Positions 54,001 to 63,346 of a stretch of 64,000 nucleotides of DNA are shown here, in pieces. This DNA is from Osmia lignaria lignaria (taxonomy: Eukaryota; Arthropoda; Insecta; Hymenoptera; Megachilidae), in assembly GCF_051020975.1 (NCBI RefSeq), contig NC_135045.1:6202501-6266500 (forward strand), in the 5' to 3' direction. The notes under the pieces were generated by a model that was given only the letters and a program-made list of their open reading frames with translations, did not search any database and was not told the origin of the DNA. The translations under genes and the position numbers were made by a program. The stretch's first letter is position 1; every line of letters starts with the position of its first letter.

Positions 54001-57000
54001 AATAAATCTGATACGGTTCACTCTGTCCCGCCAATATATCGGAAATCTTCAGTTTATCCAAAAAATACAGAAAAATTCGTCCCTCTGGACCTTTAATTCT
54101 TCTTCTATCTGAGAGCAAACTCTCTAGAGAATTTCTACTAAGCAGACTTTAACGAGCAAGAAGTTTTGCATAGAAGTTTCGCACAAAAGCAATGCCAGTT
54201 CCCTCGAACGAGATTTTTTTTCCCTCGAGTTATAGCGATAGAGAAACGTCATCTAAGATCCCCAAGGACCGATTGACCCGCCGAAAAATCGAATTTTCAT
54301 TGATTGAACCGGCGCGATTGGTTCACAGGGATACCGCGAGAAGACTCGTTTCGACTTTGCATTATTGTCACAAAGTCCCTTCGACGCAATCGAGGGATTC
54401 CATTACACAGAGAGAAGCTTATCTTAGTTCGTCTTCGGTTTAACGAGAAACCGGAAGTTTCGAAGTGGTCGGCACAAGGGTCACCATTGGAAGTCTGAAA
54501 AGGGATGCGGGATTCAAAGCAATCGAAGAACGAGAATCATTGATCTGGATAAAGTTTCCGGCTGGAAAAATGTACCGTATTTAAACATTAATAGAAAATG
54601 TAAAAAATGATACATCTGAAATTTGTTTATTTCAGAAAATCAGTTTTCTATTTGACCTTTTTTTCGTTCGTATTACATCAATAAATTGCCGAGTGGAAAG
54701 AGCACGTCAGTTCATTTCCGATTTGAAAATCCTATCTCTGTTTTACAAACTGTGCGCTTTAATTTGAGAGTTTTCGAGCTTCACCTCGAATATGTATTTT
54801 GAAATGTCGATGCCAGTAATTCACAGCTCATCGAACGAATACATAGAATTGTTAGCCGACGTATTTTTAGTCGAAGCAATTCGATTCGATGTAATACGAG
54901 ATATTAAACAACATTCGTATTTTATCAACCTCTTTTCGTGAATTCAATATACCTAAATAAACGTACAGCTGCAATATAATTAAAAAACCTGGTATCGTTT
55001 GAAAAATATTTATTAACGGAACGGGTCAGAAGCATGTATCAGTCCATGTAAAACAAGCAATTTCACGAGAGGAAGAATCACGATCCCCCATGAAAATCAT
55101 TCTATCAAAGTATACAACGCTCAAGGAAGCGGACATTCGATCGAAGCGAAATCAAACTTTTTCATCCCCGAGGATCATCGAATCGCGTCGAATCACGATG
55201 GCGGAGCAGAAAGTCGAAAGAGACACCCCAATCATTCAGAGAACTGAAGAGTCGAGCAGAAATGGACGTAAAGGGGGCAGAGAATCTGCGACACGGTCAG
55301 TTAAGCTGAAATATAATCCCGTACGTTGATGTTACGACCGGGTTCGTCTTCGAGCAGCTGACGTGCGATATCCTTGCAAGAAGTCCGTGCAGCAGGTGGC
55401 ACTTTACCATCGTCCTCCCAGTAACGGCTGGCTGCGTGGGCGTAAAGAGCCGCCGGTGTCGCGTGTGTCACCCTGGTGGTCGTGACTAGGCCCGTCGATT
55501 TACCTGCGAACAGAAAAGTCGGATTATCGACACCGCGGTAAATCTGCTGGCTACCAGTTTCCAGCGCACGTGTTTCGTAAATCACCCGACTTCATCCAAC
55601 TGCACCCTATGCATTTGCACCCTATACATCTGCCGCGGACAGTCTCATCGCTGGCTAATCGATTAAGTTTCCAATAGAATTGATATTGGTGAAAATGAAT
55701 CTTTTAATTAACGCGTTGGTTGATACAATGAAAATGGAATAGTTAATTTTCAAATTTCGACTCCAGTGCCACTCAAGGAGTTAATTATGAAACTCGAGAA
55801 ATATTCTTCATATTTCACCATGAACATCGATGTAAAATATGAAATGAACTCGCAGGGCAATTTAACCCATACCAAGAAAGCATTAAACGTCAAAAAGTCC
55901 CCGGAGAATTCGTGGAGAAGAAAATTCCTCTCCGATTTGGAATTTCAGGGAACAAGCTTTCTCTGACGTCTCCAATTAAACGCGTTTTCTATTCGGAGGA
56001 AGATAAATGAAGGGAAGCATGTGAGAGTGAGAACGAATCGAAAATGTCGTACGGACAACTTTTTCATCGTCGACGAACCGTAGAAATGCGGTTGCAAATG
56101 AATTCTGGCGACGTCGTTGGAATAGCTATCCAAGCCGCGAACCGCTTGATGTCGTATTTTAATTAAGCGAATGTTCGCGTGATCCTTCTTAGCGAACGTT
56201 CGACGGAAAGTCTCTGTGCCATTGCTGATGAGTTTACGGATTAAGTTGGCACGCGGAGATCTATGCTCTATGTTCCCGTAGGATTAGTAATTACGTTAAG
56301 TGGGCCGACGTTAGGTCGGCAACGGATGCTAATCGACCCGAGTGCGTCGATACACGGACCCTTCATCAAAGTCTCTCTTGACCCTTTGATCTCGGTATCT
56401 GGGTCTTCAATTATGATTTACCATAACGAAGGGACACCGCGACGACCTACGACTTCCTCTACCGGGTATTGCTTCGATTAACAACTATTTAAGCAGCGTA
56501 AGTTTCAGATTCAGAAGATGGCGAAACGCATTTCGTCAGGGAATTGAATTTCGAATAAGCTTCCTAGCTGTAATGGTTGTTACATTAGTCGGTAGCTTTA
56601 AACGCTCTGCATCGTTGGAGAAGTTAATTAAGTATTTGTACAGGATGCGAGATGTTGGATCATAGTGTGTCGTTGAGATTAAGCAAAACGTTGAATACGC
56701 AATTTCAGATTGTTGTACAGGGCGTTGCAAAAATAATGCACAAGTGGAGAATTTCAAATATAAATTTTCTCAGAATTTCAAACTTTTTCACGAATTTTAA
56801 ATTAATTTATTTTTGGAGGTATCCAATTTCACGTTAAGCGAAAAGAATTTCTTTTTCCACAAAGTTTAGATGTTTTTTGTTTCGCGGAAAAGATATTAAC
56901 GTCGGAGATTGCTTCGTACCGGTGACTGTCAGCAATTTAATTTGTCCAAGTCGTAGGAAGCTTACATTTTTCATCTTTTTGCGATTTGAACGTTACGTTT

Positions 57001-60000
57001 CCATTTCTTTCGATTAAGCAATTTCCAGTTCCGTTTTTCGTTCAATTACTGCAAAACCTACCTGCAACAAGCTGCTGGAAAATAAGAAAAGTTGGATAAA
57101 GAGTCCTGAGACTGTCCCCGTAAACTAAACCTACATCGTTTTTACAATTAACGTTGTCACGGTAATTATATAACGATGTTTCATTCCAGAGAGATATTCA
57201 TTTTTATCTCCTTTCCTGAATAAAATCGCTTGTAATTTTAGAATTTAGAAACGGTTACAAAATTAGAGCGATCGATGTTTGATGACAGCAAAAATTTCAT
57301 GGCTCAGATACACTTTCGGATTCGAGATAATACATATGTGTATTTCGAAGTCTCCCAAGGCGGCCACTGAAGAATAGAAGTGAGAAATACGAAAGAAGCT
57401 TTTTTCCAACAGACTTCGACTTTCGAAAATGAGCTTCCTTTCCCTGTTTCATTTTAGATACAACCTCGACTCGATGTACCACTTTCTGTATTCTTCACTC
57501 CATGTCAGATTTTTCGTGGAAAATATTTGTGTCTGATTTGAGAAACATTTTCTTTTATGATTTCGTGTATCGTAAAATACATTAACAAATTTATTTTAAA
57601 AAGAAAAATGGGTATTTAACAAATTATGTTAAGGATTCAATCGTGATTACTGAAGTGATTGAGGGTTTACTGGAATAATTGAACAGTCAGATTTACCATA
57701 ATAGGCTTAGAGGATAGTAGATAATATGCCAATGAAGATGCACTTTGATCTATGTCGATATCTCAATTAGTTCCCAAGATACAGGCCTTTAAAGCTTAGC
57801 CTCAGCGCGCCCGAAATGTTGAATGACCGCGTGACCTACATTTTTACCCGGAAATGCGTACGCATCATAGTAATAGTAAAAAAAATGCTGACTCAGCGTA
57901 TGTCATTGACCAGCGCGTTGGAGGGAAGCTTGTGATAGGTCAGTTCATTGAGCGAGTGAAAGGTTCGATCAGGAAGAACGAGAAGAACATAATAAGGGTG
58001 GAAAAATTATACTTTGCTTTAAACGACGATATCTCGGCATCCAAAAATCATATCAACCTAAAATCAAAACTGACTTAAAGTCAAGAGAATCCTCTTTCTT
58101 ATGAACTTACATTTGTTGAGAAATTTTTATTAATTTCGGAATAATACACTTGTAAAGTTTAATAGGTACTTTTCGTTACTTATATTTCTTATAAAAAGTT
58201 TTGTGATTATTTTGTGATCAGTCTAGCAATTTAAAACATTTTATTTCAATTAAACACCTAATTAAACCGGATTTACAACCTGTTTCCAGAAACGAGAACA
58301 GTTAACCCAGTTACACGTGGCTTTCAAAAGGAAAGGAAGTATAATTCCAATTATACAAACGATTGAAAACTGTCGGTTTAGATGTATAAAACAAACTTTT
58401 AATAATTTGAAAAAAATTGGAATTCGCGTGTAGTGAATATTTTGTTAATTAACCTACATTTAAACACGGTTGTGGGGTGTTGGAAAAACCGGGGAACTTT
58501 CATCGAGAAGTTTTATCCATGTCCAACAGCGGCCAAGTCTCGACAAATAATTAGTACGAGATTAATTGAATCAATTATGCATTCATTAAATTGAATATCG
58601 GTTCTGCGCGGATTTTCGTTCATCAGACGGACAGATAACGAGTGAATTTTCAAGCAGAAGTTTGCCGAACGTTCCTATGGCTTTAACCGTCCCTACGTAT
58701 AGACGATCTAAAATTTGCAAATTCATCCGTCGAGTTTCCGGTGACAGCGGGGAGAACAGTCGTCGAATGAACTTTATCCAATGACAACTAACTCCTACGG
58801 TTTCGTCTGATCAATAATTCATTCGCATCATCGCAGTCACGTCGACGATCGTACGAATTTACGAAAGGGAGGGGAGAGAACGATTTGAATTCCGCGGAAA
58901 TCGCTGAAAATTTCGCGAACGACGATTCAATTTAACCGACAAACTTAAGCACTCGCGTAAAGCTTCGACGTATCTTTTCTAATTTTTCAACCGACCGTGA
59001 TTCGTCTCAAATTTCATAAGACACCACGTTTCGTCTTACTTTTCTTCTCCTTTTCTCTATCGAAGCTTTTCATCTCTCAACGAATATCTAGCAACGTAAT
59101 CTTACGCGAAAAGGGTGTACTCCATCTGCGAAATTGTTCTTTATACGAAGTCGCAGGAAGGAAAAGCTTTCGAAGGGAGTACGTGAGGCGGCAAAAACAT
59201 CGGCGTAAGTAGCCTTAATGGAAAACCTAGATACATCATGCGGTTCTAAATGAGATTATAGTACGAATCGCAGACTGAAATCCAACACTTCTGCTTTATT
59301 GCTGCGATATTTTCGAGTTGGGACGAAAATACGAGGTCTGTTAACAAAGTAACCGCGAGTTAATGGCATAGAAATTTTTACTGTCAACTTATCCACAAAT
59401 CGATTATACTCCCTTCGAAATGAACAGTTACATAATTTACTTATTCTAATAGTTTCTGGCGGGGAGTCAGTTTACATTTTGAATGAGCCAGGTCCACCCT
59501 GTCCCTTCTTCAGTCACGATAGTTGTAAAGAGAGATAGAAAGCAAGATCGTAGTAGCTCGCGGAGCGGAACACGTCAGCGGCAAACGGCGTGCGATTAAT
59601 CAAGCAGGCAATTCATCTTAATGATCGGGTTAAGGCAGCTTGCGCTTTCATGCTCGTAACGTAGGCGCAGACATACGTACACGGCTATATGCGACGTGTT
59701 TATTACTGGTCTCTCGATGTACATGACTATGCAATGTTGTTACATAGCGTGTACATTGCCCCAGGTACTTTCACGGTGGCTGATTTAGCCGCGAAGAAGC
59801 TACTTCGAGCAGCTCGTTTTCGAGTTCACTTTATGAAGAATGTTACCCGAGTGATGCACCCTGATTTTCCTGTTTTCCGAACATAATACTGCTCTTGAAA
59901 AAATAACTAAATTAAATTTGAATCAATTAGGTTTACGTAATAATACTGCTTTGAAAAATTGAAAAATAACAAGTATCTTATTAAACGAGTAATTCCAAGA

Positions 60001-61238
60001 AGTGTAAAAGTATATGTAACATTATAAGGTGGAAGCAATTTTCTTCAACATTATCGGAGAAAATATGTATCCTCTTGGAACTTCACGGTGAAGAAAGGCA
60101 ATTTGCATCGTATGCGCGACTTCATTTTCGAGCATCGTTAGAACAGGGCGATGATAGCAGCGAAAGACTATTTTAATTTTGAAAATGAAAACATACGGAT
60201 GTCTGCTTTTTCAAATAGCTCTGGTTAAGCGCGTATTTCGAGCACGAAGTTCATTACTGTAATTGTAAATTTTTACGTAATAATTAACTTTTGCTCCCTG
60301 GAGACTCTTAATCGCGCGATTATAATTTTTTCCCAGAATCCAATGAACGCGTATCGCGTATACGAGTACTGTTGATTATTCGGATAATCATCGGAATTAG
60401 CTCGGGAAACGGCAAAACGTTTCGTGATTTCGCATAGAATCGCCAATCATCTCGATTCATGTTGCCATTACCCTCTTGCGTTACGCGCTCTGTTACCAAC
60501 CATAATTCGCTTCACAGACATCTGCTACGTTGGAGTAACATTGCACGTTGATAGCGTCTGTTCAACTTTACGACGCTTGTTTTATTGATGGCGTAATCAA
60601 AGAAGGGATATGACGTATTCCTCGTTCATTCAAGCATACAGGTCAATTATGCGAACAAGGTGCATCACCTTTTGTTTTCTAATCACGTTTCACTACCGTG
60701 TTTTGAAGTAGATACTTCAGATTATGACTGCTCGTGGCTGCGTTTACCTTAATAATAATAAATAATGATTGCAAGCTGTTGCATGCCAAATGGTTAATTT
60801 CGAAACGTCGAAAGTTCATGATATAAAAGTGTCATCAAATATCACTTGTGACGTATCAGTTTGAAGCATAAAGTTTGACGAAAATAATTATATAAACTGC
60901 AGCCATTATACACAAAGATTATTGATGAAAATTTTATATTGACATACGTGTACACGTCGAAACGATTGAAGGGGTTAAATTCCTATTTATTGGAGTGAAA
61001 TTGATCGGAGATAATCTTTTTGCATTAACCATTGACATTCGCAAACATCCCGATTTTACTTACCCTGCTCCTGTGCCCAATTGATAAGGGACGGTACATG
61101 GGCATCGAAAGTGGAATTACAGATCTCGAAACGCGCAGACGAATCCAAGCCAACGGTCTCGTAATTGGCTTTCACTCCGCAGAGTAACGCCGTGGCACAC
61201 GCCGAAGACTCTCCAACTTGGGCGTCCATGTTGTAAGT
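20606..61238 (-). CDS. Membrane-type alkaline phosphatase, C-terminal seven exons
   Basis: Exons 61064-61238, 55325-55503, 52142-52349, 50889-51029, 46723-46917, 24968-25089 and 20606-21001 join with agreeing phases (1416 bases, 471 residues plus stop). Seen: TYNMDAQVGESSACATALL around the nucleophile Ser; VTTTRVTHATP with the His and Thr/Ser metal-site positions; the active-site Arg in AASRYWEDD; VVLGGGRR; RLDGRNLI; HLLGLFSYSHM; FVEGGRIDHAHH; VVTADHSH; YTTLLYSNGPGY; THGGEDVPVFA; and a late hydrophobic run SVLLLSLILAIL. Known: these enzymes hydrolyse phosphate monoesters with two Zn and one Mg, usually as surface dimers held by a GPI anchor. The N-terminal 90-110 residues, with the first metal-binding Asp, are absent and presumably lie beyond 64000. 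Odd: Glu-Ser-Ser replaces Asp-Ser-Ala, and one intron is 21.6 kb. Confidence 0.95.
21002..24967. other. Alkaline phosphatase last intron, 4.0 kb
   Basis: No exon-like segment was recognised. The open frames at 21542-21824 come from low-complexity Arg/Lys/Ser or Phe/Ser sequence on opposite strands and do not look like genes. Confidence 0.6.
24968..25089 (-). CDS. Alkaline phosphatase exon (YTTLLYSNGPG)
   Basis: The acceptor gcttcag is phase 1. The frame reads SDSKMSDVDGQPYTTLLYS, then NGPGYTQPRNILREAG, and ends ATT CAG|gtaaag, phase 0. It lies alone between introns of 21.6 and 4.0 kb. Confidence 0.92.
35697..35745. repeat. AT-only quasi-palindrome
   Basis: A run of TTAATATTTAATATTAAG and its near mirror (AAATATTAAATATTTAATG) forms an imperfect AT-rich palindrome. 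Such DNA arises by slippage; no function is implied. Confidence 0.55.
36110..36350 (+). mobile_element. LTR-like or promoter-like unit
   Basis: A GC-richer block leads to TATATAAA at 36241-36248. It is followed by a perfect 8-bp hairpin (CGATACTA/TAGTATCG, 36312-36335) and AATAAA at 36345-36350. A TATA box with a polyadenylation signal about 100 bases downstream is the R-region layout of an LTR. No reverse-transcriptase sequence or matching second LTR was seen, so it is at most a solo LTR; an independent promoter is the alternative. Edges are approximate. Confidence 0.3.
39612..39651. repeat. Perfect 17-bp hairpin
   Basis: CGTACGAGAAAGAAATA at 39612-39628 is exactly complementary to 39635-39651, with the 6-base loop AAAGGC. 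The flank carries CGCGTTAACTGG. It could be a decayed miniature transposon or a structured RNA. Confidence 0.7.
40567..40832. mobile_element. Tc1/mariner-type miniature element with long palindrome
   Basis: The left end reads TA followed by CAGTGGGAGGCAAAAGTGAG, the kind of terminus seen in Tc1-like transposons. Inside, 40606-40665 and 40721-40780 are inverted copies of 60 bases with two mismatches, separated by 55 bases. The right end (CCTACTGTCTA, to about 40832-40836) is a worn mirror of the left terminus. No transposase frame is present, so this would be a non-autonomous copy. Confidence 0.7.
40606..40780. repeat. 60-bp inverted repeat, 58 of 60 matched
   Basis: The left arm 40606-40665 and right arm 40721-40780 pair except at two positions, around a 55-base spacer. 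Transcribed RNA could form a long hairpin. Confidence 0.92.
40963..41042. repeat. Two tandem copies of a 40-bp unit
   Basis: AGTCAACGAACGCATAGCTG at 40963 recurs at 41003 as AGTCAACAAACGTATTGCTG, each continuing with a similar GTG[TG]CACnnAAA segment. The copies differ at several bases, indicating an old duplication. Confidence 0.8.
43613..43659. repeat. Short tandem array, 11-12 bp unit
   Basis: About four copies of CATAAATTTTC occur in a row with small variations. Non-coding. Confidence 0.7.
43874..44068 (+). CDS. Possible small secreted-type reading frame (uncertain)
   Basis: This 64-codon frame begins MGQTVHAQSTKKLSFAFLL, with a hydrophobic run LSFAFLLVAI after basic residues, then TFDSGTWTCPRRLDLIEW, and stops at TGA. 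The N-terminus resembles a signal peptide or signal anchor. It lies on the strand opposite the host gene, inside the giant alkaline phosphatase intron. No family was recognised, there is a single Cys, and a frame this short may be chance. Confidence 0.15.
   Translation: MGQTVHAQSTKKLSFAFLLVAIRFNLGQTFDSGTWTCPRRLDLIEWRTLELKGLPYHLPATMKK
46723..46917 (-). CDS. Alkaline phosphatase exon (Zn ligands)
   Basis: The acceptor is gtattcag, phase 1. GGRIDHAHHHNNA supplies an Asp and a His for one Zn, and VVTADHSH supplies an Asp and a His for the other. The exon ends IFG|gtaagt, phase 1. Confidence 0.95.
46918..50888. other. Alkaline phosphatase intron, 4.0 kb
   Basis: It contains an 18-base poly-A run (48155-48172) and an imperfect hairpin (48305-48341). 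The two opposed frames at 49136-49463 overlap each other and match no family that I recognise. Confidence 0.6.
50889..51029 (-). CDS. Alkaline phosphatase exon (FVEG, Mg-site Glu)
   Basis: The acceptor gatttcag gives phase 1; the frame reads LFSYSHMDFDVDR, PSLVEMTIKALRVL and FLFVE, ending GAA G|gtacgt (phase 1). The Glu of FVEG is the Mg ligand in the family. Confidence 0.93.
51030..52141. other. Alkaline phosphatase intron, 1.1 kb
   Basis: An AT-rich intron; nothing else was recognised. Confidence 0.7.
52142..52349 (-). CDS. Alkaline phosphatase exon (GGGRR/RLDGRNL)
   Basis: The acceptor is gtcgtag, phase 0; the frame opens VVLGGGRRHFVPKVT, continues with EGRRLDGRNLINEW, and ends NHLL plus G|gtaacg (phase 1). 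Confidence 0.93.
52350..55324. other. Alkaline phosphatase intron, 3.0 kb
   Basis: No exon-like segment, RNA gene or repeat was recognised. Confidence 0.6.
55325..55503 (-). CDS. Alkaline phosphatase exon with the His/Arg active-site segment
   Basis: The acceptor is ttcgcag, phase 1. The exon encodes KSTGLVTTTRVTHATPAAL, then the Arg of AASRYWEDDG and CKDIARQLLEDEPG, and ends AAC|gtacgg, phase 0. THAT replaces the HAS of mammalian enzymes, keeping a hydroxyl side chain at the Mg-site position. Confidence 0.93.
55504..61063. other. Alkaline phosphatase intron, 5.6 kb
   Basis: A TACAGGGCGTTGCAAAAATA sequence at 56717 resembles the end of a DNA transposon. A plus-strand frame at 59689-59886 has no recognisable domain. 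Nothing else was recognised. Confidence 0.55.
61064..61238 (-). CDS. Alkaline phosphatase exon with the nucleophile Ser
   Basis: The acceptor is tttacag, phase 0; the frame opens TYNMDAQVGESSACATALL and ends INWAQEQ plus one base at G|gtaagt (phase 1). It carries the catalytic Ser and the conserved CGVKANYETVG segment. The Asp before the Ser is Glu here, and the Ala after it is Ser. Confidence 0.93.
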
Positions 61239-62603
61239 CTGTAAATGGACAAAAGAAAAGGAACAAGTTTAATTAATTTGTCCCAGCAGCAATTCTGATA
61301 ACGCCGATTTATCTTGGTACTAAAAAGAATGCAAGGTATCAACACGATCTAATGAAAAGAGCAATGAGTCATTCGTCTAATAGATAAAACGAACGACGTT
61401 CTTATCAATGAGGAGCAGATCATTTCGCAACGATCGCGTCATCTTTCGCTCGAGGGGGTTTTCATAAATAATTTTGAACGTTGTCGCGGGCGCATTGTGT
61501 ATTATGATAATCGGTCTTACTTTGGTCGTCGTGTCCGGGGAATGGGATATTGCGGTAGAAAGGGATGGAACGGAGAGACCGGAAGCTCGGTGTACATAAA
61601 TCTTGCCGGCATTATCCGTTGGAGGCTGACCTGCGTAAAATACTGCTGACTTCCGACGGTCTTCTTATTATTCAAAAACCGTGCGGACCACTCGAGCACC
61701 GAGTGATCCGAATAATAACGCGACGTCATTTCAATCCAGTTGTTGGGGAATGCTAGCGATTCCAGCGCTGATAATGTAGCAAGAAACTGCACCGACTGTA
61801 CTTTCCTTTATTATCATACACTGACCACCCTATCCGCTTATCACAGTCGATTAAACCCTAGGAAGGTGTTTTGCAACAAATCGTTTGTCCTCTGACTGAA
61901 TTGTCACGGTGAAACGTAAAGACAGATTCGCAAGAAAATTAAATTGTTAGAGAAAATAGAATACAAAGGATAAGAAAAGAGACAATGGTTTTGATAAATC
62001 GTTTCATTTTGCTTAGGCAATGATTTATTTATATGCTCAGTGATTCACATGTTTACTTGTAAGCTTGATGATATTTTTTCTTTTGTATTTGATCACTTGA
62101 ATATTTTATTAACTATACTTTTGGAATATAATACAATTATTTTACGCAAATTAATAGGAGTCTCATATGAACAAACGCGTGAGTCACTTCATTTATCATC
62201 GTATCCCATCGTAGATACCTGATAAACGAATCGATGATCTGTAATATTTATTATTATAAGCAAACTAATGATTCACTCGAAAGTGAAGTACCAAATTGGA
62301 AATCGAGAAGGTCACACGTGAGAAAGGTGTTAAGCTTGAAATTATTCATCCTAGAAAAGATACATATTGAATATCGACGATTGTTGATTCATAATTTTGC
62401 TTTGTTTCGAACATCCCCACCTTCCACAAGTAGACAGATTGCGAATGCATTTGAGGTTAACAAAGCCCTGAATAGTAACATCGATGCCTATACCCTCAAT
62501 TGGATTGTGATAAGATAAGCGTCGCATAAAACCGTTCCGTTATCTCGGTTCTTCGTGCAGAGACATATTTGCAGTTATCGTGTACAATTGGGCGCGAGTG
62601 AAG
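61239..62603. other. Probable alkaline phosphatase intron with an unexplained open segment
   Basis: The exon at 61238 begins in phase 0, so an upstream exon must exist. No GDGM-type exon was found to its right in this window. A stop-free minus-strand segment at 61631-61795, bounded by an AG and a GT and in phase 0 at its 3' end, is a weak candidate exon that does not match the family. Confidence 0.45.
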
Positions 62604-63134
62604 ATGAGGAAAGCGTCAGTTTCTGGGCCTGAAAAGCCAGGCACAAGCAACGAAAAGCAGACTGGCAAAGAGGAAAATCAATCTGCAGCGGGTACGAGTA
62701 AGAGTAAACCTGAGAGTAAGCCTGCGGCGAGCAAAACTGAGAATAAACCTGCAGCGAACAAAACTGGGAATAAGGCTGCGGTGAACAGAACTGCGAATAA
62801 GCCTGCAGTGAGTAAAACCGCGAATAAAGTTGTACCGAATAAAACTGAACCCGCGAGGAAACTAACGGTGAGACAAGCTGAACAAAATGGAAAGCAGACA
62901 GTGACAAAGAAAGCGCAGCCTGGATCAAGTGAAAGAAACATCGCGACGAAGACTCAGTCTACGGTTAAGAAGAACTTATCGTTTCAGCAGACGAAGGACA
63001 TAGAAACTGGGAAACGGTCCTTGCGGACGGAGACGGGAAGAGAAGTACACCTTACTAAAGGGATATTCGAAAGGGATATCGAGGAAAAGATAGAACACAT
63101 CGTTGACGCGTGGTCATTTAACAAACGAAAGTGA
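62604..63134 (+). CDS. Hypothetical basic repeat protein, possibly the first exon of a longer gene
   Basis: An ATG opens 176 codons ending at TGA (63132-63134). The protein has no recognised family. Residues 1-40 are polar (MRKASVSGPEKPGTSNEKQ). Residues about 34-84 consist of a degenerate 9-residue repeat with the core K-T-x-N-K-P-A; residues 85-150 are basic and disordered in character. The end is a charged helix (ERDIEEKIEHIVDAW). It lies opposite in strand to the alkaline phosphatase, probably inside one of its introns. The last codons read AAA CGA AA|GTGAGT, a good splice donor, so the TGA may be intronic. An inverted-repeat element begins seven bases after the stop. It may be a nested gene, a lineage-specific gene or an expanded minisatellite in a chance frame. 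Confidence 0.45.
   Translation: MRKASVSGPEKPGTSNEKQTGKEENQSAAGTSKSKPESKPAASKTENKPAANKTGNKAAVNRTANKPAVSKTANKVVPNKTEPARKLTVRQAEQNGKQTVTKKAQPGSSERNIATKTQSTVKKNLSFQQTKDIETGKRSLRTETGREVHLTKGIFERDIEEKIEHIVDAWSFNKRK
62733..62855 (+). repeat. 27-bp coding minisatellite, about 4.5 copies
   Basis: Units start at 62733, 62760, 62787, 62814 and 62841 (partial), each close to AAAACTGnGAATAAnCCTGC. All copies keep the same reading frame and encode a 9-residue Lys/Thr/Asn/Ala unit; a related 30-base segment precedes them at 62703. Confidence 0.85.
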
Positions 63135-63140
63135 GTGAGA

Positions 63141-63346
63141 ACTGTATTGCCTTGAAATAAGCAACTCGCTCGGGATCGATTAATTGCTTATTACGGAGCA
63201 GGTATGCTATTTGACTTGACTTTGTTCCCCGACAGAAAATTATTTTTTTTCTCATTCTGGCATTAAGCGACTCATTAAAGAAGAGGGAATAGCGAGTTGC
63301 TTATTTCGAGGCAGAAACCACTTGCTTATTTCGGGGCAATACTGTA
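63141..63346. mobile_element. Miniature element with inverted repeats
   Basis: The left end ACTGTATTGCCTTGAAATAA with its continuation to 63170 is mirrored twice on the right: at 63291-63314 (AGCGAGTTGCTTATTTCGAG onward) and, ending at 63346, as GCTTATTTCGGGGCAATACT. The length of about 206 bp, the lack of a coding frame and the mirrored ends fit a non-autonomous DNA transposon. One arm seems duplicated. Confidence 0.65.

Noticed and set aside
61510..61650. Second open frame ending ACC AAA|gtaaga just upstream of the nucleophile exon
   Set aside because: It joins in phase and reads GLSVPSLSTAI, faintly like the start of the family, but lacks GDGM and the FP-x-x-x-LSK segment, so it was not called as an exon.
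62575..62941. Minus-strand Ser/Gln/Tyr-rich and Leu/Ala-rich frames
   Set aside because: They are antisense readings of the 27-bp repeat of the plus-strand frame; the plus-strand frame is longer and starts with ATG.
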